A DNA stretch of 64,000 nt from a virus (IMGVR_UViG_3300049043_000070:122294-186293); one strand, 5' to 3'. Counted from the stretch's first letter, positions 9,211 to 20,393 are shown. Translations and numbers: made by a program. The notes: a model not told the origin generated them from the sequence alone.

Positions 9211-9557
9211 ATGGCAGTATCAATCGTTACACTCAAGACGGGTGATCGTGTCATTACAGAACTTAAAGAAGTCTTTGATGGTGAAGACGATAATAAAAAA
9301 GGAATTTGTCTTTTGATGGACGAACCTTATGTTTTAAGTTTGGATGGCACAACCCCCAATATCTGACTGAATCTCATGGAATGGAATATCAGGTTCGCTT
9401 TAGTAAATGGAATCCATATTCTCCTGATACTATGTTTAAAATTCCATATGATTGTGTCATGACAATTAGTAGTCCAGAACCAGGATTACAAAAAGCTTAT
9501 GAAAATAAAATCACCCAAAAGAAGGAACTAGAAAATGACCGAGCAACTGAAGACTAA
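9211..9557 (+). CDS. Sm-like cyanophage protein, paralogue A (frameshifted)
   Basis: ATG 9211 opens MAVSIVTLKTGDRVITELKE. The frame shifts at the C5 run near 9352 and continues QYLTESHGMEYQVRFSKW, then YSPDTMFKIPYDCVMTIS. The order (short strand with TGDRV, acidic loop, PYVLSL strand, KWNPYSP, then a strand pair) is shared with the next two genes, so the three are tandem paralogues. I recall a structure in the literature of an Sm-like protein of putative cyanophage origin. On pattern alone I assign an Sm-like beta-barrel that may bind RNA. It is probably transcribed with gp43. Confidence 0.65.
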
Positions 9558-9918
9558 TCATGGAATTCGTATCGTAACTCTTGCTACGGCAGAAAGAGTT
9601 TTGTGTATGTTTGGTGAAGTCAAAAATGATGAGGAAAATGTTATCGGATATAGGATGCTGTATCCGTTTGTTCTAAGTCTTGGCACTCCAAACGAAGATG
9701 GAACTGTTCCCATTCAATATGAAAGATGGTGTCCATTTAGTCCAATTGAAGAACATCGCTTGAGCGGAGATCATATTATCAGTGTTGTTTATCCTGATAA
9801 TAATATTCTTGATAATTATGTACTCAAATTGAAAGAGTATGGATTTACTGATGAACAACTTTTCTTTGAGGTGAACCAAGATGGAAATAACAGCGAACTT
9901 GCTGAAGTTAGCGAATGA
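9535..9918 (+). CDS. Sm-like cyanophage protein, paralogue B
   Basis: The ATG lies 20 bp inside the end of paralogue A. The 127 aa product repeats its layout: IVTLATAERVLCMFGEVK, then LYPFVLSLGTP, then YERWCPFSPIEEHRL, HIISVVYPDN and a C-terminal helix. IVTL, PFVLSL and WCPFSP align with IVTL, PYVLSL and WNPYSP of A. Hfq/Sm-type RNA binding is inferred, not shown. The end overlaps paralogue C by 38 bp. The frame is intact. Confidence 0.6.
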   Translation: MTEQLKTNHGIRIVTLATAERVLCMFGEVKNDEENVIGYRMLYPFVLSLGTPNEDGTVPIQYERWCPFSPIEEHRLSGDHIISVVYPDNNILDNYVLKLKEYGFTDEQLFFEVNQDGNNSELAEVSE

Positions 9919-10162
9919 GTGGATTATCGCTCAGGTAGAGGAGGTTGAGGGTGCCACTTCAATAGGTGACCCCGACTGTGTTTTACGAGAACCATATGTG
10001 GTAGAATGTGATGGTGAGATCTATTCATGGCCTCGTCATTCAAATGATCGTGAGGTGATTGTCAGATCTTCTGATATTACCACACTTGTCAATCCAAGTA
10101 CCAAGTTGCTTGCTACTTATCTACTCAAAGTTGATCCTCCAAAACCGCCAAAGTCTGAATGA
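9881..10162 (+). CDS. Sm-like cyanophage protein, paralogue C
   Basis: The 93 aa product is the shortest of the three paralogues. LKLANEWIIAQVEEVEG corresponds to the first strand pair, LREPYVVECDGEIYSWPRHS to the PYVLSL...WNPYSP region, and VIVRSSDITTLVNPS to the closing strands. The overlap with B and the 4 bp overlap with gp43 show a compact operon. It might form mixed rings with A and B; this is inference. Confidence 0.6.
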   Translation: MEITANLLKLANEWIIAQVEEVEGATSIGDPDCVLREPYVVECDGEIYSWPRHSNDREVIVRSSDITTLVNPSTKLLATYLLKVDPPKPPKSE

Positions 10163-12659
10163 AGTTTTATACTAATGTTGAACAAGCTGGCAACCGATTG
10201 CTGGTACGTGGTTATGAATGTGGTAAAAACACAGAAGCGAGATATAGTGTTAGGGTTCCATTTAATCCTACACTATATCTCCCTTCAAAAAATTATTCTG
10301 AGTGGAGAACCCTTGAAGGAAATTGTGTAGAACCTCATAAGTTTGGATCTATTTCTGAAGCACGAGATTTTGTAAAAAAGTATGATCAAGTAGAAGATTT
10401 TCAAATCTACGGCAATACCAGATTTTTGTATCAATACATTGCTGAAGAACATCCGGAGGATGAGATTAAGTTTGATAGCAGTAAGATCCGTGTCTTCACA
10501 ATTGATATTGAGACCTCAGCAGAAAATGGATTTCCTGATGTAGCATCTGCCGATCAGGAAATTCTTGCGATCTCTATTAAAGATAGCTTTACTGGTCGCA
10601 TTACTGTTTGCGGTGCAGACCATTTGATAACAAAGATCCAATGGTTGATTACATGCATTTCCGTCAAGAAGAAAGCATGTTAACCGCTTTTCTGGATTAT
10701 TGGCAAGAGAACTATCCAGATGTGATTACTGGATGGAATGTACAGTTGTTTGACATGCCGTACATTCACAATCGGATTGATCGCATTTTGGGTGAAAAAT
10801 ATACAAAACTTTTATCACCGTGGAAACTTGTATCTCGCCGTGAGATCTTTATTAAGGGTCGCAAGCAGTTTGCCGTAGATACTCTTGGTATTTCTACTCT
10901 TGATTATCTTGAATTGTATAAGAAATTTACTTATACCAACCAAGAGAGTTATCGTCTTGATTACATTTGTAATGTAGAATTAGGTGCCAAAAAACTGGAT
11001 CACAGTGAGTTTGATACCTTCAAAGAATTCTATGAGAATGACTGGCAGAAGTTTATTGAATATAACATTCATGACGTTCGCCTTGTTGATCAATTGGACG
11101 ACAAGATGAAACTTCTTGATTTGGCATTTACTATGGCATATGACGCTAAAGTAAATTACGAGGATGTGTTCTCCCAGGTTCGTATGTGGGACAATTACAT
11201 TTTTGTAGAATTGTTGAAGCGCAAGATTGCCATTCCTCCCAAAAAAGAAGCTGTTAAAGATGCTAAGTATGCCGGAGCATATGTGAAGGAACCTATTCCT
11301 GGTTTCTATGACTGGGTTGTGTCTTTTGACCTCAATAGTTTGTATCCGCATTTGATCATGCAGTATAACATTTCCCCTGAGACTCTTATTAGACGAAAGA
11401 CACTCTGAGGCAAATGTTGATGATCTTCTAAACAAAAAAGTAGAAATCAATGGTGATCATTGTGTTGCTGCTAACGGCGCACAGTATCGTAAAGACATTC
11501 ATGGTTTTCTACCTCAGATGATGCAGAAGATGTATGACGGTCGTGTGATCTACAAAAAGAAAATGCTTGCTGCCAAGCAGCAGTATGAGAAAACACCCAC
11601 AGTGGAACTCATGAAGGATATTGCCAGATACAATAATATTCAAATGGCAAAAAAGATTTCTTTGAACTCTGCCTATGGCGCTATTGGTAACGAGCACTTC
11701 CGCTATTACAAACTGGCAAATGCTGAAGCGATCACTCTATCTGGTCAGCTCTCTATCCGCTGGATTGAGAATAAAATGAACCAGTATCTAAATAAGGTGT
11801 TGAAGACTGGTGACGTTGATTATGTGATTGCTTCTGATACTGATAGCATCTATCTGTGTCTTGATGCTCTTGTTCAAAATGTCTTTAGTGACACATTACC
11901 AGAGAAAGCAAAGATCGTTTCTTTCTTGGACAAGGCATGTCAAACACAGATTGAACCTTTCATTGAAAAGTCCTATCAAGAACTGGCTGATTATATGAAT
12001 GCGTATGATCAGAAGATGCAAGATGAAGCGGGAGAACATTGCCGACCGTGGCATCTGGACAGCAAAGAAGCGTTATATTTTGAACGTATGGGATAGTGAA
12101 GGTGTGCGATATACTGATCCAAAGATGAAAATCATGGGTCTTGAAACTGCTAGGTCTTCAACTCCAGCATACTTCAGAGACAAATTGTATGAAGCCTTCA
12201 AGATTATTATCGGCAAAACAAATGATGAACTCATCAATTTCATCAATGATGTCCGTGATGAAACCAGAAAGCGACCCTATTCCGAAGTTGCCTTCCCCAG
12301 AGGCGTCAACAATTTGGCAAAGTATCGCCACCCCACGGAGATTTACAGGAAAGGAACCCCCATTCATGTAAGAGGTGCTCTGCTCTATAACCATTATGTT
12401 AAAAAGCATAAGATTGAGCATAAGCATCAACTTATTCAAGAGGGTGAAAAGATTAAGTTTATGTATCTTAAAACTCCAAACATAATTCATGAAAACTGTA
12501 TCGCTTCTTGGTGAATTGCCACCAGAATTTGGATTGGAAAAGTATGTAGACTACCAGACACAATTTGAAAAATCTTTTCTTGAACCGCTCAAAAATGTGT
12601 TAGAATGTATTGGATGGAAACATGAAAAGGTGATCACGATTGGGAGCTTCTTTGAATGA
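10159..12659 (+). CDS. gp43: DNA polymerase gp43, family B (frameshifted at four places)
   Basis: The rejoined product is about 833 aa. The exonuclease motif FTIDIETSAENGFPD is near residue 115, polymerase motif A FDLNSLYPHLIMQYNISPE near 390, motif B KISLNSAYGAIGNEHF near 500, and motif C SDTDSIYL near 560. The C-terminus [13 protein letters not shown] is the clamp-binding tail. Breaks fall near 10605, 11395, 12070 and 12500. At the last, one T added to CGCTTCTTGG restores IAFLGELPPEFG. All fragments abut, so an intron is unlikely. It replicates the phage genome with gp44/62/45. Confidence 0.95.
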
Positions 12660-12826
12660 ATATCTGGATTGTGTGTTGGACCAATCATGTCGTTGGGCAG
12701 ATTGGTCCAAATAACATCAAATGTTTTGAGGAGTATGAAACTGCCAGAGCATTTGCTAAGATGATGAGCAATGATTATTCTTATGTTAATATGTACGAGG
12801 ATGAGGCAAAACAATGGGATTTTTAG
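12656..12826 (+). CDS. small hypothetical protein, 56 aa
   Basis: The ATG overlaps the gp43 stop, and the stop lies 13 bp inside uvsX. The product starts [17 protein letters not shown], with [17 protein letters not shown] further on. Its coupling to both essential neighbours supports it as real. The function is unknown. Confidence 0.6.
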   Translation: MNIWIVCWTNHVVGQIGPNNIKCFEEYETARAFAKMMSNDYSYVNMYEDEAKQWDF

Positions 12827-13827
12827 ATTTAGTTATTAAAGACAGTGGCAATGAATATGCTGCTTTGGTTAGCGATGGTGTTGCCGCTGGCGACATTACT
12901 ACTTTTGTTGATACAGGTTCTTTCATTTTTAACGCACTGGTTAGTGGATCTATCTTTGGTGGTATCCCATCTAACAAAGTTACAGCTCTTGCTGGGGAAA
13001 CAAGTACAGGTAAAACATTTTTTGCTTTGTCTCTTGTTCGTAGTTTTCTTAATGCTAACCCTGATGGTGGCGTCATTTATTTTGAAAGTGAGTCTGCTAT
13101 TTCCCGCGATATGATTGAAAGTCGTGGAATTGATAGTAAGCGTATGGTAATCTTTCCTGTTGGAACAATTGAAGAGTTTAGAACACAAGCAGTTCGTATT
13201 CTTGATAAGTACCTTAAAGAACCAAAAGATGAACGCCAACCATTAATGTTTGTCTTGGATAGTCTTGGTATGCTTTCTACCAGCAAAGAAATGGAAGACG
13301 TTGCTAATGACAAACAAGTTCGTGATATGACTAAATCGCAACTGATTAAGGGTGCGTTTCGTGTTCTAACTCTCAAGCTTGGTCAAGCGAACGTGCCTAT
13401 GATCGTAACTAATCATACATATGATGTGATTGGATCGTATGTTCCACAAAAAGAAATGGGCGGTGGTACTGGATTAAAGTACGCAGCATCAACGATTATA
13501 TACTTGTCTAAATCAAAAGAGAAGGATGGCACTGAGGTGGTTGGTAATATCATCAAGTGTGAAGCAAAAAAATCACGATTAACCAAGGAGGGTAGTAAAA
13601 TTGCCACAAGACTTTTCTTTGACGAGCGTGGACTGGATCGCTATTACGGATTACTGGAATTGGGTGAGGAGCACGGAGTATTCACTCGTAAAGGAAATCG
13701 TATCGTTGTTGGCGAATCCTCTGTTTATCCTTCTGTTATTCTTGCCGATCCCGAGAAGTATTTCACGGAAGAAATAATGGCTCAACTTGAAGAAGCAGCA
13801 AGGAAAGAATTTGGTTATGGCAACTGA
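12814..13827 (+). CDS. uvsX: recombinase UvsX (RecA-like)
   Basis: The 337 aa product is a RecA/UvsX recombinase. Walker [18 protein letters not shown] is near residue 60, Walker [13 protein letters not shown] near 145, and a loop [12 protein letters not shown] near 215. It drives strand invasion for recombination-dependent replication and repair. The frame is intact. It overlaps gp41 by 11 bp. Confidence 0.94.
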   Translation: MGFLDLVIKDSGNEYAALVSDGVAAGDITTFVDTGSFIFNALVSGSIFGGIPSNKVTALAGETSTGKTFFALSLVRSFLNANPDGGVIYFESESAISRDMIESRGIDSKRMVIFPVGTIEEFRTQAVRILDKYLKEPKDERQPLMFVLDSLGMLSTSKEMEDVANDKQVRDMTKSQLIKGAFRVLTLKLGQANVPMIVTNHTYDVIGSYVPQKEMGGGTGLKYAASTIIYLSKSKEKDGTEVVGNIIKCEAKKSRLTKEGSKIATRLFFDERGLDRYYGLLELGEEHGVFTRKGNRIVVGESSVYPSVILADPEKYFTEEIMAQLEEAARKEFGYGN

Positions 13828-15203
13828 ACGTATTGAAGAAACTATCTTGCGTAATCTTCTCTTCAATGAGGAGTATTACCGCAAGGTAGTTCCATTTCTA
13901 AAAGCAGATTATTTCAACGAATATCATGAACGCATCATCTTTGAAGAGATTGCTGACTTTGCCAGTAAGTACGACAAAGTACCTACTCAAGAAGTTCTCT
14001 CAATCAACCTCCAATCTAGAAACGATCTTACAGAAGACACATTCCAAAGTTCCTTATCTACACTCAAGTCCCTCGGAAACGATTGGATTGACTATGGCTG
14101 GTCCTTGATGCCACAGAAAAGTGGTGTCAAGACAGAGCAATCTATCTCGCTCTCATGCTATCCATCAAGGTCGCAGATGGAGGTGATAAAAAACTATCAA
14201 AAGATGCGATCCCAGGTATCCTTCAGGAGGCCTGGCAGTATCGTTTGATGAACACATAGGACACGATTATATTGAACAAGCAGAAGAACGATATGATTTT
14301 TACCACCGTGTTGAAGAAAAAATCCCGTTTGATCTTGAAAAGTTTAATTTCATTACCAAAGGTGGTCTCCCCAATAAAACTCTCAATATCGCTCTTGCTG
14401 GCACGGGCGTCGGAAAAAGTCTATTCATGTGTCATATGGCTAGTGCCGCTCTCACACAGGGACGCAACGTACTCTATATTACATGTGAAATGGCAGAGGA
14501 GAAAATTGCTGAGCGAATTGACGCAAACTTATTGAATGTCAATGTCAAAGACATTGCTGAATTGCCTGAAGTTCTCTTTACTTCTAAAGTTCAAGAGATT
14601 GCTAGAAAGACTAGAGGAAAACTTATCATCAAAGAATATCCAACAGCATCAGCACACGTTGGACATTTCAAGGCATTACTCTCAGATCTTTCCTTGAAAA
14701 AAAGTTTTAAACCTGATATAATCTTTATTGATTATTTAAACATCTGTGCTAGTGCGAGGTACAAAGGTGCGATTGTCAATTCTTACACGTATGTCAAAGC
14801 GATTGCTGAAGAGCTGCGTGGTCTTGCTGTGGAGAACAATGTACCAATTGTCTCTGCTACTCAAACTACTCGCAGTGGTTATGGTAATAGTGATCCTGAC
14901 CTTACCGATACTTCTGAGTCTTTTGGTCTTCCTGCCACTGCTGACTTTATGTTTGCCCTTATTTCTACTGAGGAACTTGAACAACAGGGTCGCATCATGG
15001 TCAAACAACTTAAAAACCGATACAATGACCCAACTGCCTCTAGAAAATTCATGGTGGGAATTGACAGAGCGAAGATGAAGCTGTATGATGTAGCAGATGA
15101 TGCTTCTGCTATCAGTATAGATGCTGAAGACCCTGGCGAAGAGTTCGCCCAATTTGCCCAAACACAAAACCGTTTATCTAAATTTGCTGAGTGGAATGTA
15201 TGA
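13817..15203 (+). CDS. gp41: replicative helicase gp41 (frameshifted)
   Basis: This DnaB-family helicase is about 462 aa. The N-terminal part starts [17 protein letters not shown]. The middle segment is in another frame between about 14105 and 14240 ([18 protein letters not shown]). The ATPase domain has Walker [14 protein letters not shown], Walker [21 protein letters not shown] and the arginine-finger region KNRYNDPT. It unwinds the fork with primase gp61. The stop overlaps the mazG ATG (ATGA). Confidence 0.93.
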
Positions 15204-15606
15204 CTATTGATTTTAATCGTTACAAAGAATTTGTTGCTGCCGTCACTTCAGATGCCTCAACAAACTTTGTTGATTTTGCCGATCGTATTGTAGAACTTGA
15301 TCGGCAAGGAGACTTAGCATTGAACGACTGCTTACTGCTGGAGTTGGAATTAATGCTGAAGGTGGCGAGTTTCTTGAGATTATTAAGAAGATGATTTTTC
15401 AGGGAAAACCTTGGAATGAGGATAATAAGGAGCATCTGATTATTGAATTGGGTGATATTATGTGGTATGTCGCTCAAGCAACCCTAGCACTTGGAATTTC
15501 ATTTGACGAAGTGCTTGAGCGAAATGTTAAGAAACTTGAAAAACGGTATCCAGGTGGACAGTTTGACATCTACTACAGTGAGAACAGAGCAGAAGACGAC
15601 CTCTAA
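15200..15606 (+). CDS. mazG: MazG-like nucleotide pyrophosphohydrolase (frameshifted)
   Basis: The product starts [19 protein letters not shown] frameshift near 15330 leads to RLLTAGVGINAEGGEFLEII, then NKEHLIIELGDIMWYVAQA, which carries the metal-binding E-x-x-E and E-L-x-D signature. The length of about 135 aa is usual. MazG hydrolyses NTPs and (p)ppGpp-like nucleotides, and cyanophages commonly carry it; a role in lowering the host stress alarmone has been proposed. A terminator follows directly. Confidence 0.88.
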
Positions 15607-15610
15607 TTAC

Positions 15611-15647
15611 AAACCTCCCTCTAAATACTAGCAGGGAGGTTTTTTTC
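15611..15647 (+). terminator. intrinsic terminator after mazG
   Basis: The stem AAACCTCCCT...AGGGAGGTTT encloses a 12 nt loop and ends in a T7 run. It closes the uvsX-gp41-mazG block. Confidence 0.9.
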
Positions 15648-15649
15648 TT

Positions 15650-17149
15650 ATGACTAAACAAATAGATTTATCTGGATTTGGTGCTGAATATAAAAAAGCA
15701 ATCAATGATATTATGGATTCTCTCGGGGATGAAAATTTCTCTTTTTATAATTTTGACGTAACAAAAATTGCTGATCCTACAGGCAGATCAAAAATTTTCT
15801 TTGCTCTTAAAGTAATTGTTCCCAGAGCAAAGAGAACAAAAGCAGCATCCATGATCGCACAAAATGTTGGTAGTAAAGGATATAGTGCGGTTGATACTAA
15901 AGGAACTGGAAATCAATTAGATATTTCTGTTGCTGGTAAAACTTTAAGAATTGATATTAAACCAGAAGGTGGTGGCTCGGGGTGGAGGCGCCGCTGAAAC
16001 TGCAAGAAATGAAGCAGCACAGTGTCTTTATGCTGCTCTTGCTTTTAACGTATACAGAAGAGAAATAGATGAAAATCTTCCTGTTTCATTAAGTGATCTT
16101 GAAAAAGCATCAACGACAATTGACGTTGATGTGCCCTTTGAGCAATTGCTTCCAGATGAATTGTCAAGAGAATGGCAGATATCTTCTATCAGGGGAGCAA
16201 ATAAACTGTGGCAAACTTTTCATAATTCGGGTAAACATTATATTTTTTGTAGAGGTGGTGGACCAGACGACAAGGAAATTAAAAGAGCATACCAACGAGC
16301 TAGAAGAAGTATGATGAAAGACCCTAATGTTAGGGTAAATTTTTCTTCTGAAGACAAATGGAATCCAGCAGATATCTGGATGGTATCGTCTACATTTAAT
16401 CCCAGTGATTTAGATAAGTATAAAACTGTTGATACAATAAACGAATTTATAAAAGAAAAATACGAAGAGAGAGAACTGATTGGTGTTTCTTTAAAAAAAT
16501 AAAAGATCAAGCAAAGTTAAAAGTTTTGAATTATGATCCAAATGATAAAATGAAAGAACTTGAAGATGTTAAATGGGGACAATATTGGGTAAAATTTAGA
16601 GATAATAAATTACTTGGCGGCGAAGATGCCTTCCCAATGGATGTGTATCTTTATTGGGTAAAAAATGGAAATCAAAGTCAAAGATTTCAATCAAGAAATT
16701 TTGGTGGAGCATCATCTCCATCTTGGCAGATAGAGAAGAAAGGAGCATCTGCAGCACAGGGTCGTTGTGGTGGTGGTAGCATAGTTGAAATTTTAAAATC
16801 TTTGGGTGTTTCTTATAGTGGCATTACAACTGGTTGGAATAATAGAACGTTGTGGCCGACTTGCAAACCAACAAATAAATCCAAGAAAGATCGTATCAAT
16901 GATCAATTAGTTGAATTGCTTGACAAATATTGCGGCACAAATACAGACACTGGATATCCTGGAAAAATACAAGCAAGAGTCGAAGTTGCTAATCAAACTC
17001 AATCTTACAGATATAGTAAGTTGATGGGTCTTCGTTTGTTGGATTGTATTTTAACTTCTGGAAAAGCAGATGAGATTATGAAAGCATTATATTGTTATGC
17101 TGGATCACAAACTGATAAATCATCGGTTCATGTAAAATTGATGGATTGA
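15650..17149 (+). CDS. large hypothetical protein, possible PD-(D/E)XK fold (frameshifted)
   Basis: The rejoined length is about 500 aa. Breaks fall near 15975 (GC-rich) and at the A7 run at 16493, where one added A restores SLKKIKDQAKL. The N-terminal part contains NQLDISVAGKTLRIDIKPEG followed by a glycine stretch and an acidic helix. The centre contains KWNPADIWMVSS and ELIGVSLKK, which together look like the D...(S/E)xK core of restriction-endonuclease-like folds. The C-terminal half has no motif I recognise. Homologues occur in many T4-like cyanophages as unassigned proteins. Nuclease activity is only a hypothesis. Confidence 0.7.
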
Positions 17150-17211
17150 TGGACAGTTTGAAACTGTCCCATACTTCGCACTCCCCAACCAAAATCGTGT
17201 ATTATAGATAG

Positions 17212-18416
17212 ATGGCAAACGTAACTCAACTCAAACACTTAGAACACCTTGAAGATGAGATGCTCAACTATGGAGTTGAGGGATGTGAATCTGCTGTATC
17301 TTTCTTGAAAGAATTGAGGAAGATGATGGGTCATCAAGAAAGCACTGGATTTATGCAAACGAAATGGGATGGTGCTCCTTCGGTTGTTTGTGGTGTGGAT
17401 CCTTTATCTGGAGTATTTTTTGTTGGCACGAAGTCTGTGTTTAACAAAACCGAACCTAAATATGTGCTACTGAAAAATCAGTTGATGACTATTACGATGG
17501 TGATCTAGCAGAAAAACTTAAATATTCTCTTCGTTACTTTAGTAAACTTGGTATCAAAGGAGTTATTCAGGGTGATTTATTATTTACTGATTCCACCAGA
17601 CACATTGAAACTGTAAATAAAGAACAACTCTACACCTTTAGACCAAACACTATTACTTATGGCATTCCTACTGACCACGATATTGGTAAAGAAGTTGGCA
17701 GAGCAAAAATTGGAGTAGTATTTCATACTCATTATACTGGTGATTGTCTTGCTGAAATGCAAGCACGAGCTGGTGCTCCCATCAATACTTTCAATAAAGT
17801 TCCTGAAGTAGCAGTGATTGCTAATGATACCCCCATGGATCGTGTTGGATTTTCAAGAGCAGAGATGGCACGATTTGATAGGTATATTGCTAAAATCAAT
17901 AGGATGTCTCAACTATGTGGAGACTTTCTGGATGATCTTGTCAGTAACTTTGGTACTACTGGTGATGCTAAGTTCCATATCTCTTCTTATCTAAAGCAGT
18001 TTTTTAATAGTGAGATCAAGAATGCTCGCAGCATTTCTAATATTGATGAGACCATAAACGAACTGGTTAATTTCTATCATGATAAAATGAGTAAAGAACT
18101 TGCCAAGATAAAGACACCAGCAAATCTTGTGACAAAAAGAAACCTTGTTTATAAAAGTGAGAACTACTTGTTGGATAATGTTTATAAGTTCAAGACCATG
18201 ATTGCTCTGTACAAAGAACTACAGGCAGTCAAGCAAATGGTTATAGATAAACTAGACCATCTTGAAGAGTTCAGAACTTTTGTTCAGACCGAGAAAGGAT
18301 ACAAGGTCACAACTCCTGAAGGTTATGTTCTTCATAAAGACGGTAGCATGATCAAGTTTGTCAATCGTCTGGAGTTTGCTTACAACAACTTCACACTACA
18401 AAAGCAATGGCGATAG
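17212..18416 (+). CDS. ligase-like protein with KxDG motif (frameshifted)
   Basis: The product is about 400 aa. GFMQTKWDGAPSVVCG near residue 50 matches motif I (KxDG) of nucleotidyltransferase-type DNA/RNA ligases. GVIQGDLLFTD after the frameshift near 17470 resembles motif III/IIIa, and TTPEGYVLHKDGSMIKFVNR near the C-terminus resembles motifs IV and V (EG...K-x-K/F). Related T4-like proteins are generally unassigned. An AMP-dependent ligase or a degenerate relative is inferred. It overlaps the next gene, itself a nucleotidyltransferase, by 10 bp. Confidence 0.7.
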
Positions 18417-18967
18417 GAAAATGCTGCTACTTTACATTTGGTAGGTTTCAACCACCTACCACTGGACACAAAGAAAACTTTGATGGTGTGAAGCAAGCAG
18501 CTGGATCGCATGATTACAGGATCTATATCTCCCAAACAGTTGATACAAAGGGGAGCAATCCGTTGCCACCAGATGTAAAGCTTAGTTACATGAACAAGAT
18601 GTTTCCTGAGCATAACGGTAAAATATATTCTGGTCCTAAACAACCAGTAGAAATTTTACAAGATCTTATGCTAGCGGGTTATGATGAAGTGGTATTTCTT
18701 GTGGGGTCTGATCGGGTCAGTGCCATGCAATTCCTCCATAAATACAACGGAAAAGACTTTTCTTTCAGAAACATTGAGATCAAATCTTCTGGAAGTAGAG
18801 ATGCTGACGGTGATACATTCGCCATCTCAGGAACAAAAATGAGAAGAGCAGCGTTTGCTGGAGATTTCAAGACATTCCGTTCTGGTATTCCTAGAGCTTT
18901 GAATGATAAAGAATGTATGAACTTGATGAACGAAATACAGAGTAGGTTACCGAAAACATTTAAATGA
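18407..18967 (+). CDS. cytidylyltransferase-like nucleotidyltransferase
   Basis: The 186 aa product has the two signatures of the alpha/beta-phosphodiesterase nucleotidyltransferase superfamily: FGRFQPPTTGHKENF ((H/T)xGH) at residues 11-25 and ISGTKMRRA (ISSTxxR type) near residue 140. The family includes NMN and pantetheine-phosphate adenylyltransferases; the substrate here cannot be told from sequence. It is coupled to the KxDG ligase-like gene upstream, which suggests a joint nucleotide-transfer function, perhaps NAD- or RNA-related. Confidence 0.82.
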   Translation: MAIGKCCYFTFGRFQPPTTGHKENFDGVKQAAGSHDYRIYISQTVDTKGSNPLPPDVKLSYMNKMFPEHNGKIYSGPKQPVEILQDLMLAGYDEVVFLVGSDRVSAMQFLHKYNGKDFSFRNIEIKSSGSRDADGDTFAISGTKMRRAAFAGDFKTFRSGIPRALNDKECMNLMNEIQSRLPKTFK

Positions 18968-19996
18968 AAGATTTCAAAAAACTACGAGAAGAAGCCTGCG
19001 CCAACAGCAACGACAGCAGGAAGTTTTTAAGGAAGGTGATGTTGTCATGTCTTCCCGTAACGGGGAGAAAGGAATTATTCACAGAGTTGGTGGAAACTAT
19101 GCGATCATCATTACCGAAGATGGTGAGATGTTTAGAGAATGGATCAGAAATGTAAGATCTATAAATAGTCAAAAGAGAACCTTTCACTACAACAATGAAG
19201 TATCAGAAGCCCAGTTAATACAGTTAAAAATAATGATGAGTTTTCTTCCGAATTGATGGAAGCATTTAGTCGTTGGATGGAGGGAGAAGGTTTCCAAACT
19301 CCAAATACAATCAGCGAAGCACCATTTGATGGCATGGATCCTCAGTCACATGGCGCAGAAATTGAGCATACTACTACCAAGAAAAAGAGTGCTAAGAAAG
19401 AAACTCCAAAGCAGCAACTAGCAACTAAGGAAGAGTACGAAGTTCTAGAGACTGAGGAGTATGAGATTGATGGTGAAGTCTATGTTCTTGAGAAAGTCAA
19501 GATGGACGGCAAAGATGACAACGGTTTCAAAACTTGTTGGAAAGGTTACAAAAAGCAAGGCACCAAGGTCAAGGGTGGTAAAGAAGTCAACAACTGCGTG
19601 AAAGCTGGTTACGAAGCAGAAGGCGAGGAAGACCTCCAAGAAAAGGCACCTCCTGGTGAAAAGTATGAGCGTATGGTCAAGCACATCAAGAAAGGTTATT
19701 CAAAAGATGGTTTGAGTGATAAAGAAAAGTCAATTGCTTATGCTACTGCTTGGAAAGCAAAGAATAAGATGAAGAAAGAAGAGTATGAATGTGAGAGTGG
19801 TGAGAAGGAAGAGAAGATGGGTAAGTCTTCCAAGAAAAAGCATGAGAAGATGGAGATGAAGAAGGAAGGAATGGATCCAGTTGGCAAGGAAGATGGCGAT
19901 ATTGATAACGATGGTGATAAGGATAAGTCAGATAAGTATCTTGCTGCTCGTCGCAAGAAGATCGGTAAAATTATGGCAATGAAGAAAAAGTCATGA
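18964..19996 (+). CDS. hypothetical protein with EF-hand-like C-terminus (frameshifted)
   Basis: Three fragments form one gene of about 343 aa. MKDFKKLREE leads, after a shift near 19000, into EVFKEGDVVMSSRNGEKGII, a small beta-barrel-like unit. After a shift near 19210 it continues NNDEFSSELMEAFSRWMEGE. The C-terminal half is very rich in Lys and Glu, and includes LSDKEKSIAYATAWKAKNK and DGDIDNDGDKDKSDKYL, a DxDxDG pattern like an EF-hand or dockerin calcium loop. It is conserved in cyanophages without a known role. It overlaps both neighbours by 4 bp. Confidence 0.7.
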
Positions 19997-20391
19997 AATC
20001 CTTTAAAAAATTCTGTGAAGAATGTGGTTGCGAAAAGAAAGAACCAAAAAGTAAAAAGAAAGCATCTGTAGAAGTGATGCCAACAATAAATGATGGGCAG
20101 AAGGGTATGACTACAAAACCCACCAACGAAGGTTTTGCTGGCAACTATAAAGGACCACTATACGCACCTCATCCTGACATCAAGAAAGAAAATTATGATA
20201 AGGGTGAGTATGATTATGAAGGCGATATGGCAAAGACGCAATTGAAAGGAATTATTCGTAATGCCCAGGAACTACATGATATGTTACAACCTGCTGACAA
20301 TCTTCCTGAGTGGGTTCAGTCTAAGATTACAATGGCAGCAGACTATATTCAGACATCTACAGATTACATGATGAGTGTCAGAGGTAGATAA
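19993..20391 (+). CDS. hypothetical protein, 132 aa
   Basis: The ATG overlaps the preceding stop (ATGA). The product starts MKSFKKFCEECGCEKKEP and has a lysine-rich linker. The conserved-looking C-terminal helix bundle includes KTQLKGIIRNAQELHDML and NLPEWVQSKITMAADYIQ. The N-terminal MKSFKKF repeats the MKDFKKL of the gene before it, so the two may share a targeting or assembly segment. The function is unknown. A late promoter lies just after it. Confidence 0.7.
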   Translation: MKSFKKFCEECGCEKKEPKSKKKASVEVMPTINDGQKGMTTKPTNEGFAGNYKGPLYAPHPDIKKENYDKGEYDYEGDMAKTQLKGIIRNAQELHDMLQPADNLPEWVQSKITMAADYIQTSTDYMMSVRGR

Positions 20392-20393
20392 AT

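Noticed and set aside
17150-17168. Terminator GGACAGTTTGAAACTGTCC after the 15650 gene
   Set aside because: It is a near-perfect palindrome but has no T run, and the spacing to the next gene gives no support either way; kept only as a possible hairpin.
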